From Bacillus vallismortis (GTDB lineage: Bacteria; Bacillota; Bacilli; Bacillales; Bacillaceae): a stretch of 64,000 nucleotides of DNA. Position numbers and translations under genes: made by a program. The stretch spans positions 1,255,001-1,319,000 of the forward strand of contig NZ_CP160797.1 of the NCBI RefSeq assembly GCF_040784915.1, read 5' to 3'. The notes beneath the pieces were generated by a model. The model was not told the origin of the DNA, did no database searches, and saw only the letters and a program-made list of their open reading frames with translations. Positions 48,673-58,093 of this stretch are shown here, piece after piece. How positions within the stretch are numbered: the first letter of the stretch is position 1; each line of letters opens with the position of its first letter.

Positions 48673-48927
48673 ATGGATAATCAATTTTTTAAGAACATCG
48701 AAAAGAAAACAGGCGTCAATATGCAGGATGTTATGAATCTTGCCGGCTCTCTTCAAAACGCCAATTTTAAAGACGAAAACACAGTACGCAGTGTTATTAG
48801 CCGCGTAGCACAGCTGGCAAACAGACGCGTGCCGAAAGAATTAGAGGATAAAATTGTCCAGTCCATTACAAGCGGTAAAGAAAAGCTTGATTTTGGGACG
48901 ATTTCTAAAATGCTGGATAATAAATAA
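48673..48927 (+). CDS. spoVIF: SpoVIF, spore coat assembly/resistance protein
   Basis: An 84-residue helical protein (N-V-R-S/T-V-I-S-R-V-A-Q-L-A-N-R near the centre), matching SpoVIF (YjcC) of B. subtilis. It is needed for the late stage of coat assembly and germination there. AAAAGGAGGCG precedes the ATG. It is convergent with yjcD. Confidence 0.87.
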   Translation: MDNQFFKNIEKKTGVNMQDVMNLAGSLQNANFKDENTVRSVISRVAQLANRRVPKELEDKIVQSITSGKEKLDFGTISKMLDNK

Positions 48928-48932
48928 TCGGA

Positions 48933-48967
48933 TGGCCTGGCTGACTTTTGACAGCGGGCCTTTTTTA
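48933..48967 (+). terminator. Terminator of spoVIF
   Basis: GGCCTGGCTG-ACTTTTG-ACAGCGGGCC followed by six T residues lies after spoVIF. Confidence 0.65.
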
Positions 48968-48971
48968 CAGA

Positions 48972-49001
48972 AAAGACCCGGCAGTGATCTGCCGGGCTGT
49001 T
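48972..49001 (-). terminator. Terminator of yjcD
   Basis: On the minus strand CAGCCCGGCAGA-TCA-CTGCCGGGTC with TTTTCTGT following lies at the yjcD stop. Confidence 0.65.
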
Positions 49002-51279
49002 AGCTATGCAAGGGCTGTCTTACTTGCCGTAATAAGGGATACAAAAATCTTGAACCGTGGGCCGTTTTGCCGCGCCTGTTGGCGGGACAAGACAAATATA
49101 AGTGCTGTTTGGCCCGGGTCATGGCTACATACAAAAGGCGTCTTTCTTCCTCGAGGGGAGCTTCATCGCCTTTTCTCGCTGTTTCTAATGAGAAATCGTG
49201 CGGTATCGAGCCGTCTACCGCGCCTAACACGTAAACGGTTTTGAATTCAAGGCCTTTTGAGCGGTGAATGGTCATCAGCTGAACACCGTTTTCATCCGTT
49301 TTGTTTTTCTCAGCGGCCCTCATATGGTCTACGTGGGCGAGAAAGTCAGGAATTGATTTGAATTTTTTGGCGACGACCTTGATGTCACGCAGGTCATCGG
49401 AGCCTTTTTCCAGTTTGTTGCCTTCATTTCCCCGTTTTTTTAAATACTCGGAGAAGCCCATTTTTCCTTCGGCGAAGGTGATCGCTTCCACCGGCTTCAT
49501 CGTGCGGATGCTTGCAAAAAATGGCACGATCTTCTTGATTTTATTGAGCTGGAACGGCTTCAGATCAGGCAGTTTGGCGAGCGCTTTAATCATGGAACAG
49601 TCCTCGGTAATCGAGAGCGCCTTCAGCGTGTTCAAAGCAGACTGCTTTAAGAACAAGGCGGGCAGCAAGTGCTTAATCGCCTCAGTATCATCCTCATTTT
49701 GGCTGGCGTACAAGTATGCGAGAATCTGGCGGACAATCCGTCTGCTGTAAAACGATTGGACGCCGCGGTCAGCTGTATACGGAATTGACGAATGATGAAG
49801 CCTTTCGTATATGGCGCGGCCTCCGCTGTTTGTGCGGTAGAGAACCGCAAAGTCTTCAGGATTTGCCCCGTTTTGAATTTTTTCTTTGATATCGGAAACG
49901 ACCATTGTGGCCTCTTCCTCTTCGTCATAAGGATAAAACAGCATAGGGACCTGGACGTCATCACGCGCCGCTTCAAGCATTTTGGCATACCTGTTTTTGT
50001 TCTTTTTCACCACGATATCAGCGCTGGAGACGATCGGGTGCGTGGACCTGTAGTTCGCGGTTAAATAAATCGTCTTCGCTCCGGGATAATCCTTCTGAAA
50101 ATCAAGAATAAAAGATGGATTGCTTCCGCGAAACGCGTAGATGGACTGATCGTCGTCCCCGACACAGCACAGGTTTTGTTCCGGGCTTGCCAGCATTTGC
50201 ATGATTTTATATTGAACGGGGTTAATGTCCTGAAACTCATCAATCAATATATAAGTAAACCGGGATTGATACTGTTCCAGAAGGCCCGGCCGATCGATAA
50301 ACAATTCGTAGCAGGCAGAAGCCATGTCATCAAAATCAAATTGGTTGTGTTCTTTTTTCTGGCGTTCATAATGTTCATATAATCGATAGACTTGTTTTTC
50401 CCACTCATCTTGCAAAGGGATGCGTTCGTTCGGCACATATGTGTTTTTCCAAAAACCGATTTGCTGCAAGGCCTGATCTACGGGGAACTCTTTTTCATCT
50501 ATCCCTTCTTCATAGAGTGCTTTTTTGATATATTGTTCCCGCTGCCACTCCATTTTCAGCAAATGCTCGCCGTTCCATTTAGCAGGATCATCGTGATATA
50601 AGATTTTATAAAATAAGCTGTGGAATGTTCCGGTGACAAGTCTTCTGACTTTTGCCGGCTGTAATCCGTACTGCTTTGCCATCCGCTCTTTCATTTCGGC
50701 GACAGCTTTTGTCGTAAAGGTGACAAGCAGCATGTTTTCCGGCGGTATGCCTAAGTGTTCGATCATGTGGGCGGCACGAGCCGTCAGCACGCGTGTTTTT
50801 CCGCTTCCCGCACCTGCAAGCACAAGCAGCGGGCCTTCCGTTTCCGTGACAGCTTTCAGCTGATCCGTGTTCAAGCCGACAGACGGGAAAAGGCTCGTAT
50901 CAGGTTCTATTGTTTTTTGCACAAATGGTGTTTTGGGTTTAATGCTTCTCGGCCGCTGCCATTCCGTGACAGCAAGAGACGAGTCAGCAGCAATTGCTTT
51001 TCCCTTGGGCAAACGAAAGACACCGGATTCCTGATACTCTTCTTTTTTCTCCTCTTTAGCGGGCTTCGTTTCGCAGGCCTCCTCACATGCTGGAAAGTGG
51101 CCTGGCTGGCGGTGGATAAACTCCGGCGGATCAGCGATGTTGAGCCTTAACAAAACGGGTTTTCCGCAATGAGAACAAAATAAATGTCCTTTTATTCCTT
51201 CTTCAAAGAGGAATTGATAATGTTCTCTCGAATATGTATGTAAATGTATCGTTCGATCATTCAGTCGGGCGCATTTCAA
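49000..51279 (-). CDS. yjcD: YjcD, UvrD/PcrA-like DNA helicase
   Basis: A 759-residue superfamily 1A helicase. Walker A is A-G-A-G-S-G-K-T near residue 156; motif II is I-D-E-F-Q-D near residue 347; G-D-D-D-Q-S-I-Y-A-F-R-G is motif III; T-I-H-R-S-K-G-L-E-F is motif V; V-A-M-T-R-A-K is motif VI. The first 70 residues are extra, with C-x-x-C (L-F-C-S-H-C-G) and a later H/C cluster like the start of CoiA. The role in repair is not known in detail. Confidence 0.92.
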   Translation of the reverse strand: MKCARLNDRTIHLHTYSREHYQFLFEEGIKGHLFCSHCGKPVLLRLNIADPPEFIHRQPGHFPACEEACETKPAKEEKKEEYQESGVFRLPKGKAIAADSSLAVTEWQRPRSIKPKTPFVQKTIEPDTSLFPSVGLNTDQLKAVTETEGPLLVLAGAGSGKTRVLTARAAHMIEHLGIPPENMLLVTFTTKAVAEMKERMAKQYGLQPAKVRRLVTGTFHSLFYKILYHDDPAKWNGEHLLKMEWQREQYIKKALYEEGIDEKEFPVDQALQQIGFWKNTYVPNERIPLQDEWEKQVYRLYEHYERQKKEHNQFDFDDMASACYELFIDRPGLLEQYQSRFTYILIDEFQDINPVQYKIMQMLASPEQNLCCVGDDDQSIYAFRGSNPSFILDFQKDYPGAKTIYLTANYRSTHPIVSSADIVVKKNKNRYAKMLEAARDDVQVPMLFYPYDEEEEATMVVSDIKEKIQNGANPEDFAVLYRTNSGGRAIYERLHHSSIPYTADRGVQSFYSRRIVRQILAYLYASQNEDDTEAIKHLLPALFLKQSALNTLKALSITEDCSMIKALAKLPDLKPFQLNKIKKIVPFFASIRTMKPVEAITFAEGKMGFSEYLKKRGNEGNKLEKGSDDLRDIKVVAKKFKSIPDFLAHVDHMRAAEKNKTDENGVQLMTIHRSKGLEFKTVYVLGAVDGSIPHDFSLETARKGDEAPLEEERRLLYVAMTRAKQHLYLSCPANRRGKTAHGSRFLYPLLRQVRQPLHS

Positions 51280-51398
51280 AAAGGGGTCCTCCCAATCAAA
51301 AAAAGGTGTTCATTACAGACAAAGACTATCATATCAAAAGAAACGTGTTTCAAAAAGTAAGTTTAAGGGAAAAGAGATAGCAGAAGGGTGGGTATCGT

Positions 51399-51653
51399 AT
51401 GATATATGCAGGTCAAATTCAAAACCAGCAATACGCTCAATATGCAAATAGAACGATGGGATATAAGCAGGATTACGCCGGAACCGAAAAAATCAGCTAT
51501 GTCCCGTTTCAGCGGGTATACAAGGAACTGGAAAAGCAGCAGGAGAATCAAACGGCCGCTGAAAGAAAAGTAAACGAGGTGAAACGTAAGCGCTCTCTTT
51601 ATAAGAGGTTGCGAGAAAAAGGGATGGGCACATATATTAATCGATATGTATAA
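51399..51653 (+). CDS. Small hypothetical protein between yjcD and yjcF
   Basis: An 84-residue basic protein rich in Tyr, Gln and Lys (Y-A-G-Q-I-Q-N-Q-Q-Y-A-Q-Y). ATG 51399 has AAGGGTGGG upstream. It has its own terminator. A small gene occurs at this place in B. subtilis, but I cannot name it safely. The tyrosine-rich composition is similar to coat-type proteins; that is only an impression. Confidence 0.65.
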   Translation: MIYAGQIQNQQYAQYANRTMGYKQDYAGTEKISYVPFQRVYKELEKQQENQTAAERKVNEVKRKRSLYKRLREKGMGTYINRYV

Positions 51654-51688
51654 AAAACCGTTCACATCCAGAGAACGGTTTTTTTTAT
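51652..51688 (+). terminator. Terminator of the 84-residue ORF
   Basis: AAAACCGTTC-ACATCCAGA-GAACGGTTTT with eight T residues lies directly after the stop. Confidence 0.88.
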
Positions 51689-51690
51689 GC

Positions 51691-51748
51691 AAAAAAAGAT
51701 CCGGATCTAAACAGCATCCGGATCTAAATAGACCCGGATGCTGTTTAG
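51691..51748 (-). terminator. Terminator of yjcF, 15-bp perfect inverted repeat
   Basis: CTAAACAGCATCCGG (51707) and its exact complement (51734) form a long hairpin; on the minus strand it is followed by GATCCGGATC and seven T residues. The right arm includes the yjcF stop codon. Confidence 0.85.
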
Positions 51749-52167
51749 TCTTTCATCATTTGTAAGTGCGGAATGCCTGCATCGAGAAATTCTTTTTCAG
51801 AAAGCACGCGATACCCGTGTTTCTTGTAAAACGGCACAGCCTGCGTTTGCGCGTTTAAAATGAAGCCCGAAGCGCCGCCGTTTGCCGCCGCTTTTTCGAG
51901 AGCTTTCATAATGATGCCGCCGACACCGGAGGAGCGGTGGCTTTTCAATACGCAAATTCGCTCTAATTTGCCGTAGCCGTCCTTCATACGCCATCTTCCG
52001 GCGCCGACAGGCTTTTCGCCGTCATACACGACGATATGCTCCGATTCATTTTCAAGCTCGTCAATTTCTTCTTCAGCAGGTACGTTTTGTTCTTTGATAA
52101 AAACTTCTTCTCTTACATAAAATGCGTCTTTCATTTGTTCTTCATTTTTTGCGATAACTGCTTCCAA
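51745..52167 (-). CDS. yjcF: YjcF, GNAT acetyltransferase
   Basis: A 140-residue GNAT protein. The acetyl-CoA site is R-S-S-G-V-G-G-I-I-M-K-A-L near residue 78, and the C-terminus has A-V-P-F-Y-K-K-H-G-Y. It is the last of the yjcH-yjcG-yjcF minus-strand run and is 3 bases from yjcG. The acceptor is unknown. Confidence 0.9.
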   Translation of the reverse strand: MEAVIAKNEEQMKDAFYVREEVFIKEQNVPAEEEIDELENESEHIVVYDGEKPVGAGRWRMKDGYGKLERICVLKSHRSSGVGGIIMKALEKAAANGGASGFILNAQTQAVPFYKKHGYRVLSEKEFLDAGIPHLQMMKD

Positions 52168-52170
52168 ACA

Positions 52171-52686
52171 CTATTCTCCTTTGCCTAGCAAAAAGGTTTC
52201 ATATACTGTCCATGATCCGTTTTCAAGCTGATAAAGCAAATGGAAACGATCAATGATTTCTTCATGCGACACTTCCTGCATTTTTAATTGTCCCAGTACA
52301 TCCGAATGCTCATCGTCGGAAAGATTTTGGCCGACCGTCACATGCGGGACAAAAGCGTATTCCTGTTCACCGGCCAGCACACCGGTGTATAGCTTTTCAT
52401 TGAGTGTTTTTAATTCTTCCGTCGGCTCTGCTTTGATGTAAATGACATTATTGACAGGCGCAAATGAACTGTATTTTGTCAATTTGAGAACGACCGGATG
52501 GGACTCCTTTGCGATGTTTCTCAGATGTGATACAAGCTGATCCGCTTTCTCCTCCGTTAATTCAAGCGATGATCTCAGCGTCAAATGGGGCGGGATCAGG
52601 GAATAGCTTGGATCATAGCGCTTTCTGTAAGAGTTCGCAAGGTCTTGAAGTTTTTTTGATGGAAATAAAACGATTCCGTATTTCAT
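52171..52686 (-). CDS. yjcG: YjcG, 2'-5' RNA ligase-like (2H) phosphoesterase
   Basis: A 171-residue protein with the two H-x-T/S motifs of the 2H phosphoesterase family: H-L-T-L near residue 34 and H-V-T-V near residue 115. Family members act on 2',3'-cyclic or 2'-5' phosphodiester bonds. A GGAGGG ribosome site precedes the ATG. Real substrate not known. Confidence 0.9.
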   Translation of the reverse strand: MKYGIVLFPSKKLQDLANSYRKRYDPSYSLIPPHLTLRSSLELTEEKADQLVSHLRNIAKESHPVVLKLTKYSSFAPVNNVIYIKAEPTEELKTLNEKLYTGVLAGEQEYAFVPHVTVGQNLSDDEHSDVLGQLKMQEVSHEEIIDRFHLLYQLENGSWTVYETFLLGKGE

Positions 52687-52722
52687 ATTATGTCCCTCCT
52701 GGAAATAAAGTATGATATAGTA

Positions 52723-53445
52723 TTAAAGCATTTTTTTCAGCGCCGGCGTGATAAGCGGCTGCCAGTATGTCCATTTGTGGTCTCCGTCAAATGGCTCATA
52801 ATCATAATCGGAAAGCTTCTTCTCCAGCAGCTGTTTCAGCGCCCGGTTCGGTTCTGTAAAGTCCAGAATGTTCCCGTCTGTCGTGTGGACGTCAGTTTCT
52901 TTTGTGCCGATTTGGTGATAAATAGAGAGGTGTTCGATATTGTCCGATTGCTTCACGGCATCCAATACATGTTTGTCAACATAGGGAGACTGCATGATGA
53001 TGTTTCCGAACATATTCGGATAATCAAGCGCTGTCATAAGAGATATGGTCGCTCCCAGCGAGTCCCCGATCAGCGTTCGTCCGTAGCCGACCTGATAGGT
53101 AGGATACTCGTCATCCGCAAATGGTACGAGCTCATGGGCGATGAACCGTTTATACGCCGAAAATTTAGAGCCTTCCGGATGGTAGGTTTTTCTGCGCTCA
53201 TGAACATCCTTATAAGGAACACCGATAATAATGCTCCGGTCAATTTCCCGTTTGGACAGCAATTCCTCGACCTGTCTGCCAATTCTCCCCAGCCTGAAAT
53301 AATCGTGGCCGTCCTGCGCGATAATGACATGGTATTTATAAAGAGGGGAGTAGTTGGACGGCAGATAAACGAGCAAGGTCATTTCCTCGTTAAGCTCTTT
53401 CGAAAAGACTTTCTTTTCTTGCACTGTGCCGTTTTTCGGTGCCAT
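52723..53445 (-). CDS. yjcH: YjcH, esterase-family alpha/beta hydrolase
   Basis: A 240-residue putative esterase of the enterochelin esterase-like family. The nucleophile serine is in I-G-D-S-L-G-A-T near residue 126, and the late D-G-D-H-K-W segment provides the histidine. The ATG at 53445 is used, since GGAGGAATGC lies upstream; a longer frame to 53490 has no site. Substrate unknown. Confidence 0.87.
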   Translation of the reverse strand: MAPKNGTVQEKKVFSKELNEEMTLLVYLPSNYSPLYKYHVIIAQDGHDYFRLGRIGRQVEELLSKREIDRSIIIGVPYKDVHERRKTYHPEGSKFSAYKRFIAHELVPFADDEYPTYQVGYGRTLIGDSLGATISLMTALDYPNMFGNIIMQSPYVDKHVLDAVKQSDNIEHLSIYHQIGTKETDVHTTDGNILDFTEPNRALKQLLEKKLSDYDYEPFDGDHKWTYWQPLITPALKKML

Positions 53446-53554
53446 AATGCATTCCTCCAGGACATCACTAGACTTTCTTGCGTTTTCCATTATTGTACCA
53501 TGAATTATTAGAAATTTCTCTCTTTAAACTGTTCGGAACCCGAAGAAAAAAGTG

Positions 53555-53583
53555 TTGAAATTAACTGCGAATTGCGTTAATAT
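53555..53583 (+). promoter_or_regulatory. Promoter of metI-metC
   Basis: TTGAAA at 53555, a 17-base spacer and TAATAT at 53578 lie about 25 bases upstream of the SAM riboswitch. Confidence 0.7.
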
Positions 53584-53611
53584 AAAACAATCAGAAAATT
53601 GAAATCGATAT

Positions 53612-53732
53612 TTCTTATCGTGAGAGGTGGAGGGACTGGCCCTTAGAAACCTCAGCAACCGGCTTGTTTTGCGTATGTGCAAAGCGCCAAGGTGCTAAAT
53701 CCAGCAAGCGTTTTATGCTTGGAAGATAAGAA
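53612..53732 (+). promoter_or_regulatory. SAM-I (S-box) riboswitch
   Basis: The hallmark parts are seen: TTCTTATC pairing with GATAAGAA to close P1, AGAGGTGGAGGGACTGGCCC, GAAACCTCAGCAACCGG, and CAAGGTGCTAAATCCAGCAAG. Binding of S-adenosylmethionine should lead to termination at 53741. Confidence 0.95.
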
Positions 53733-53740
53733 GAAGTTTA

Positions 53741-53776
53741 AACCCCTTCTTCTTATGAAGAAGGGGTTTTTTATTT
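53741..53776 (+). terminator. Riboswitch terminator before metI
   Basis: AACCCCTTCTTC-TTAT-GAAGAAGGGGTT with a T-run follows the SAM aptamer. Confidence 0.9.
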
Positions 53777-53798
53777 TGAAAAGGGAAGGTGTCTGCTT

Positions 53799-54920
53799 AT
53801 GTCACAGCATGTTGAAACGAAATTAGCCCAAATCGGGAACCGAAGCGACGAAGCAACGGGAACGGTGAGTCCTCCTATTTATTTATCAACAGCATACCGC
53901 CATAGAGGGATCGGAGAATCAACCGGATTTGATTATGTCCGCACAAAAAACCCGACACGCCAGCTTGTGGAGGACGCGATCGCCAGCTTAGAAAACGGAG
54001 CGAGAGGGCTTGCCTTCAGTTCGGGAATGGCAGCCATCCAAACGATTATGGCGCTGTTTAAAAGCGGAGATGAACTGATCGTTTCATCGGACCTATATGG
54101 CGGCACGTACCGATTGTTTGAAAATGAATGGAAAAAATACGGCTTGACCTTTCATTATGATGATTTCAGCGACGAAGACTGTTTACGCTCTAAGATTACG
54201 CCGAATACAAAAGCGGTGTTTGTGGAAACACCGACAAATCCGCTCATGCAGGAGGCGGACATTGAAAAAATCGCCCGGATGACAAAAGAGCACGGTCTTC
54301 TGCTGATCGTAGATAATACATTTTATACACCGGTCTTGCAGCGACCGCTTGAGCTGGGGGCTGACATTGTGATTCACAGCGCAACCAAGTATTTAGGCGG
54401 GCATAACGACCTGCTTGCGGGGCTTGTCGTTGTGAAAGATGAAAAGCTTGGAGAGGAAATGTTTCAACACCAAAATGCCATTGGCGCGGTCCTGCCTCCG
54501 TTTGATTCATGGCTTCTGATGAGAGGAATGAAGACACTCAGCCTCAGAATGCGCCAGCACCAGACAAACGCGCAGGAGTTAGCGGCGTTTTTAGAAAAGC
54601 AGGAAGAAATTGCGGATGTGCTGTATCCGGGAAAAGGCGGCATGCTGTCCTTCCGTCTTCAAAAAGAAGAGTGGGTGAACCCGTTTTTAAAAGCGCTGAA
54701 GACCATTTGTTTTGCGGAAAGCCTCGGCGGGGTGGAGAGTTTTATTACATACCCTGCCACACAGACGCACATGGATATTCCTGAAGAGATCCGTATCGCA
54801 AACGGGGTCTGCAATCGTCTGCTGCGCTTTTCGGTCGGAATTGAACATGTGGAAGATTTAAAAGAAGACGTAAAACAAGCGTTATGTCAGGTTAAAGAGG
54901 GAGCTGTTTCATTTGAGTAA
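53799..54920 (+). CDS. metI: MetI, cystathionine gamma-synthase / O-acetylhomoserine thiolyase
   Basis: A 373-residue PLP enzyme of transsulfuration. The PLP lysine is in H-S-A-T-K-Y-L-G-G-H near residue 197, and E-T-P-T-N-P near residue 144. In B. subtilis MetI makes cystathionine from O-acetylhomoserine, or homocysteine directly with sulfide. GAAGGTG precedes the ATG. It overlaps metC by 8 bases. Confidence 0.94.
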   Translation: MSQHVETKLAQIGNRSDEATGTVSPPIYLSTAYRHRGIGESTGFDYVRTKNPTRQLVEDAIASLENGARGLAFSSGMAAIQTIMALFKSGDELIVSSDLYGGTYRLFENEWKKYGLTFHYDDFSDEDCLRSKITPNTKAVFVETPTNPLMQEADIEKIARMTKEHGLLLIVDNTFYTPVLQRPLELGADIVIHSATKYLGGHNDLLAGLVVVKDEKLGEEMFQHQNAIGAVLPPFDSWLLMRGMKTLSLRMRQHQTNAQELAAFLEKQEEIADVLYPGKGGMLSFRLQKEEWVNPFLKALKTICFAESLGGVESFITYPATQTHMDIPEEIRIANGVCNRLLRFSVGIEHVEDLKEDVKQALCQVKEGAVSFE

Positions 54921-56085
54921 TCACAATTGGACGCTGGAAACCCAGCTCGTGCACAATCCATTTAAAACAGACGGCGCAACCGGGGCGGTCAGTGTGCCGA
55001 TTCAGCACGCATCGACATTTCATCAAACTTCATTTGAAGAGTTTGGCGCATATGACTACAGCCGCTCAGGCACGCCGACAAGAACAGCTCTCGAAGAAAC
55101 CATTGCCGCACTTGAAGGAGGGACGAGAGGATTTGCTTTCAGTTCAGGCATGGCTGCGATCTCTACAGCATTTTTACTTCTCTCACAGGGCGACCATGTT
55201 CTTGTGACAGAAGATGTATACGGCGGAACCTTCCGCATGGTAACAGAGGTGCTGACCCGGTTTGGCATTGAGCATACGTTTGTCGACATGACTGATATTA
55301 ACGAAGTGGCGCGGAATATCAAGCCGAATACAAAGGTCATTTATATGGAGACACCGTCAAATCCGACACTTGGCATTACTGATATTAAAGCGGTTGTTCA
55401 GCTTGCGAAAGAAAACGGCTGTTTGACCTTTCTGGACAATACTTTCATGACTCCTGCTCTGCAGCGTCCGCTTGATCTCGGCGTGGATATTGTGCTTCAC
55501 AGCGCAACAAAATTCCTGAGCGGGCACAGCGATGTGCTCTCAGGCCTGGCTGCTGTCAAGGATGAAGAGCTTGGGAAACAGCTGTATAAGCTGCAAAACG
55601 CGTTCGGCGCCGTCCTTGGCGTGCAAGATTGCTGGCTTGTGCTGCGCGGATTAAAAACATTGCAGATCCGTTTGGAGAAAGCAAGCCAAACAGCGCAGCG
55701 GCTTGCGGAGTTTTTTCAGAAACATCCATCTGTGAAACGCGTCTATTATCCGGGGCTGGCTGATCACCCGGGCGCTGAAACCCATAAAAGCCAGTCAACG
55801 GGAGCGGGGGCTGTGCTATCTTTTGAGCTTGAAAGCAAAGAGGCCGTTAAGAAGTTAGTAGAGAATGTATCACTTCCGGTCTTTGCTGTGAGCCTTGGCG
55901 CCGTGGAATCGATTTTGTCCTATCCGGCAACGATGTCTCACGCGGCAATGCCTAAGGAAGAGCGGGAAAAACGCGGCATCACAGACGGCCTGCTCCGTCT
56001 TAGTGTCGGTGTCGAAAACGCAGACGATTTAGAACGTGATTTCGAACAAGCGCTGAAAGAAATCGCGGCAGTGCCGGTTCGTTAA
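54913..56085 (+). CDS. metC: MetC, cystathionine beta-lyase
   Basis: A 390-residue PLP enzyme that splits cystathionine to homocysteine. The PLP lysine is in H-S-A-T-K-F-L-S-G-H near residue 197, and E-T-P-S-N-P near residue 148. It resembles MetI along its length and follows it directly. The first codon is TTG (54913) after AGAGGGAGC. A terminator follows. Confidence 0.94.
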   Translation: MSNHNWTLETQLVHNPFKTDGATGAVSVPIQHASTFHQTSFEEFGAYDYSRSGTPTRTALEETIAALEGGTRGFAFSSGMAAISTAFLLLSQGDHVLVTEDVYGGTFRMVTEVLTRFGIEHTFVDMTDINEVARNIKPNTKVIYMETPSNPTLGITDIKAVVQLAKENGCLTFLDNTFMTPALQRPLDLGVDIVLHSATKFLSGHSDVLSGLAAVKDEELGKQLYKLQNAFGAVLGVQDCWLVLRGLKTLQIRLEKASQTAQRLAEFFQKHPSVKRVYYPGLADHPGAETHKSQSTGAGAVLSFELESKEAVKKLVENVSLPVFAVSLGAVESILSYPATMSHAAMPKEEREKRGITDGLLRLSVGVENADDLERDFEQALKEIAAVPVR

Positions 56086-56118
56086 AAAAGAAGCCGGGGA
56101 TGGCCCGGCTTCTTTTAT
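56086..56118. terminator. Bidirectional terminator of metC and yjcK
   Basis: AAGAAGCCGGG-GATGG-CCCGGCTTCTT has T-runs on both sides and lies between convergent genes. Confidence 0.88.
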
Positions 56119-56660
56119 TGTTCATCATCAGGATTCAGAATCGCGAGGACTTGATGATCCTCCCAAACGCCGTTGATTTTCACATTTTTTTGGGCGATGC
56201 CCTCTTTATGAAATCCCGCTTTTTCCAATACACGCATGGACCCGAGATTGCGGGGCATCACACCGGCTTCAATACGGTGCAGTTTCAATTCGTGAAACGC
56301 AAAATCAACAATCAATCTGACCGCCTCTGTCATCAGGCCCTTTCCATTATGGGCTTTGTCTAAAAAATACCCGATGAACGCCGTTTGCAGCGCTCCGCGA
56401 ATGATTTGAAAGAGAGAAACCGTCCCAATTAATGTATCGTCTGACGCAGTAAAAATGCCAAAATGATACTCTTCATCTTTCTCCAGTCTTTGCTGATACT
56501 CGCTTATTCGTTGTCTTTGCCCCTCAACCGTATAGTAATCGTCCGCGCGAATCATGGAGAACTGTTCAAAAAAGTCCCGATTTTCGCTTTGCAGCCGCAG
56601 ATTTTCTTCCGCATCCTTTACTTCTAAAGGTCTTACATAGATGTTTTTTCCTTTTAACAT
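56115..56660 (-). CDS. yjcK: YjcK, RimJ/RimL-type N-acetyltransferase
   Basis: A 181-residue GNAT protein of the ribosomal-protein acetyltransferase type. Y-V-R-P-L-E near the N-terminus, Y-F-L-D-K-A-H-N-G-K-G-L-M-T-E-A near residue 100, and N-L-G-S-M-R-V-L-E-K-A-G-F near residue 138 are typical. The target is not known. Confidence 0.9.
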   Translation of the reverse strand: MLKGKNIYVRPLEVKDAEENLRLQSENRDFFEQFSMIRADDYYTVEGQRQRISEYQQRLEKDEEYHFGIFTASDDTLIGTVSLFQIIRGALQTAFIGYFLDKAHNGKGLMTEAVRLIVDFAFHELKLHRIEAGVMPRNLGSMRVLEKAGFHKEGIAQKNVKINGVWEDHQVLAILNPDDEQ

Positions 56661-56729
56661 ACAGTGATCTCTCCGTTCTCATGTCAGCAGTCCTCTTACA
56701 TTATTCTGAAGAAACTGCAAATATCCTTT

Positions 56730-57920
56730 TTATAAAAAGGAAGAAAACCAATTTCCCATAAAGGTGCCGACATAGTTCCCAATTAAGTAGCCGAGTGTAC
56801 CGACAAGCATAATCGGGGCGACAAGCTCCCGCCACCCCTTGGCAATTGCCATTGCAGCCGCTGTCGTCGGCCCTCCGACAGCAGCGTTGACAGCCAGCAA
56901 AATTTCTTCAAGCCGCACGCGGAACAATTTTCCGACGGCTAAGGAAACAGCTACATTGCTGAGCGCAATAACTAAGACAAATAAGAGAATAAGAGGCGCA
57001 TTGGTGACGATTAAGCGCAGATCTGCAGGAATGCCGATCACCACAAAAAACAAATATATCAAAAAGGTTCCAAGCTCTTGAGATCCATTAAGCCTTTCAA
57101 AAAAACGCGGGAATAGAAAAATGATAAGAACAGTTAAAGACGTGAGCATCAGATACTGATCGCCAAGCGTTCCGGTCAACAGGGGATGAGAAAAAAGGCT
57201 TTTAAAAAAGCCGGAAATCTTCACACTAACTGCAACAAGCGCAAAAGCAGCACCGGCATTAAAAGCGATATCCTTTAAGGAAATGTCCTTCCGTTTCCAA
57301 TAGCTTTCTGCACTGTTTCCGCTGTTTCCATTGGTTTTTACTTTTTCTTCAAACGGCATAGCATAATGTCGCTGAAACCATTTAACCGCAGGAATGCTGA
57401 TTAAGATAAAAAACAACAGCGCCATCATAAGATTATCAGCCACAACGGCAGCCGACACATATTCCCCAGGTGTCTCAAATTTCGCCGCCATCGCCGCAAA
57501 GTTGATCCCGCCGCCGATATATGAGGCGCTGATCATCCCGCCGATTTTATCGAGATAAGGAATATGCTGTTTGAAAAGAAAAAAAGCGAGGACGCTCCCA
57601 AGCACAGTGCCAGCAGAGCTAATCAGAAAAATAAAGAGCAAACGCCTGCTTTCCTTAAAAATCTGCCGCACATTGATCTGAAACAGCAAAAGGGGAATCG
57701 CCAGCGGCACCACATAAGACCACACAGTATCATATACAGGCGACTCAACAGGAAGCACTCCTATATTTGTAAACACCATAGCACCTACAAGCGCAATGAT
57801 AGCGCCAGACACAGCGGACGCCCACTTAAAACGCTGCTCCAGCCCGATGCTCACTGCCGCCCACACCGCAATAAACCCCCACAATACCCAAACATCATCA
57901 GAAGAAATCAAAGAATGCAA
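56730..57920 (-). CDS. yjcL: YjcL, DUF819 membrane protein
   Basis: A 396-residue integral membrane protein with about 10-11 hydrophobic segments. The segment S-Y-I-G-G-G-I-N-F-A-A near residue 133 and V-G-G-P-T-T-A-A-A-M-A near residue 345 are conserved in DUF819. The family may be transporters; no substrate is known. It is the last gene of the conserved core before the tRNA. Confidence 0.88.
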   Translation of the reverse strand: MHSLISSDDVWVLWGFIAVWAAVSIGLEQRFKWASAVSGAIIALVGAMVFTNIGVLPVESPVYDTVWSYVVPLAIPLLLFQINVRQIFKESRRLLFIFLISSAGTVLGSVLAFFLFKQHIPYLDKIGGMISASYIGGGINFAAMAAKFETPGEYVSAAVVADNLMMALLFFILISIPAVKWFQRHYAMPFEEKVKTNGNSGNSAESYWKRKDISLKDIAFNAGAAFALVAVSVKISGFFKSLFSHPLLTGTLGDQYLMLTSLTVLIIFLFPRFFERLNGSQELGTFLIYLFFVVIGIPADLRLIVTNAPLILLFVLVIALSNVAVSLAVGKLFRVRLEEILLAVNAAVGGPTTAAAMAIAKGWRELVAPIMLVGTLGYLIGNYVGTFMGNWFSSFL

Positions 57921-58093
57921 AACCCCATCACCTCTATTGTTAGAAAATTAAAACATATTATAATAGCCGAGGAACAGAACAGCAAGTCCGAAAAAAAGTT
58001 TTTCTGAAAAAGCAGTTGACGAATAGAGGAGGAGGTTATATAATAGAACTTGTCAGAAAGACAACAACATACCCAGCAACACATACATATCAT

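Noticed and set aside
52690-53511. A 273-codon plus-strand open frame
   Set aside because: It is antisense to yjcH, which has a clear ribosome site and esterase motifs. The plus frame has no family features.
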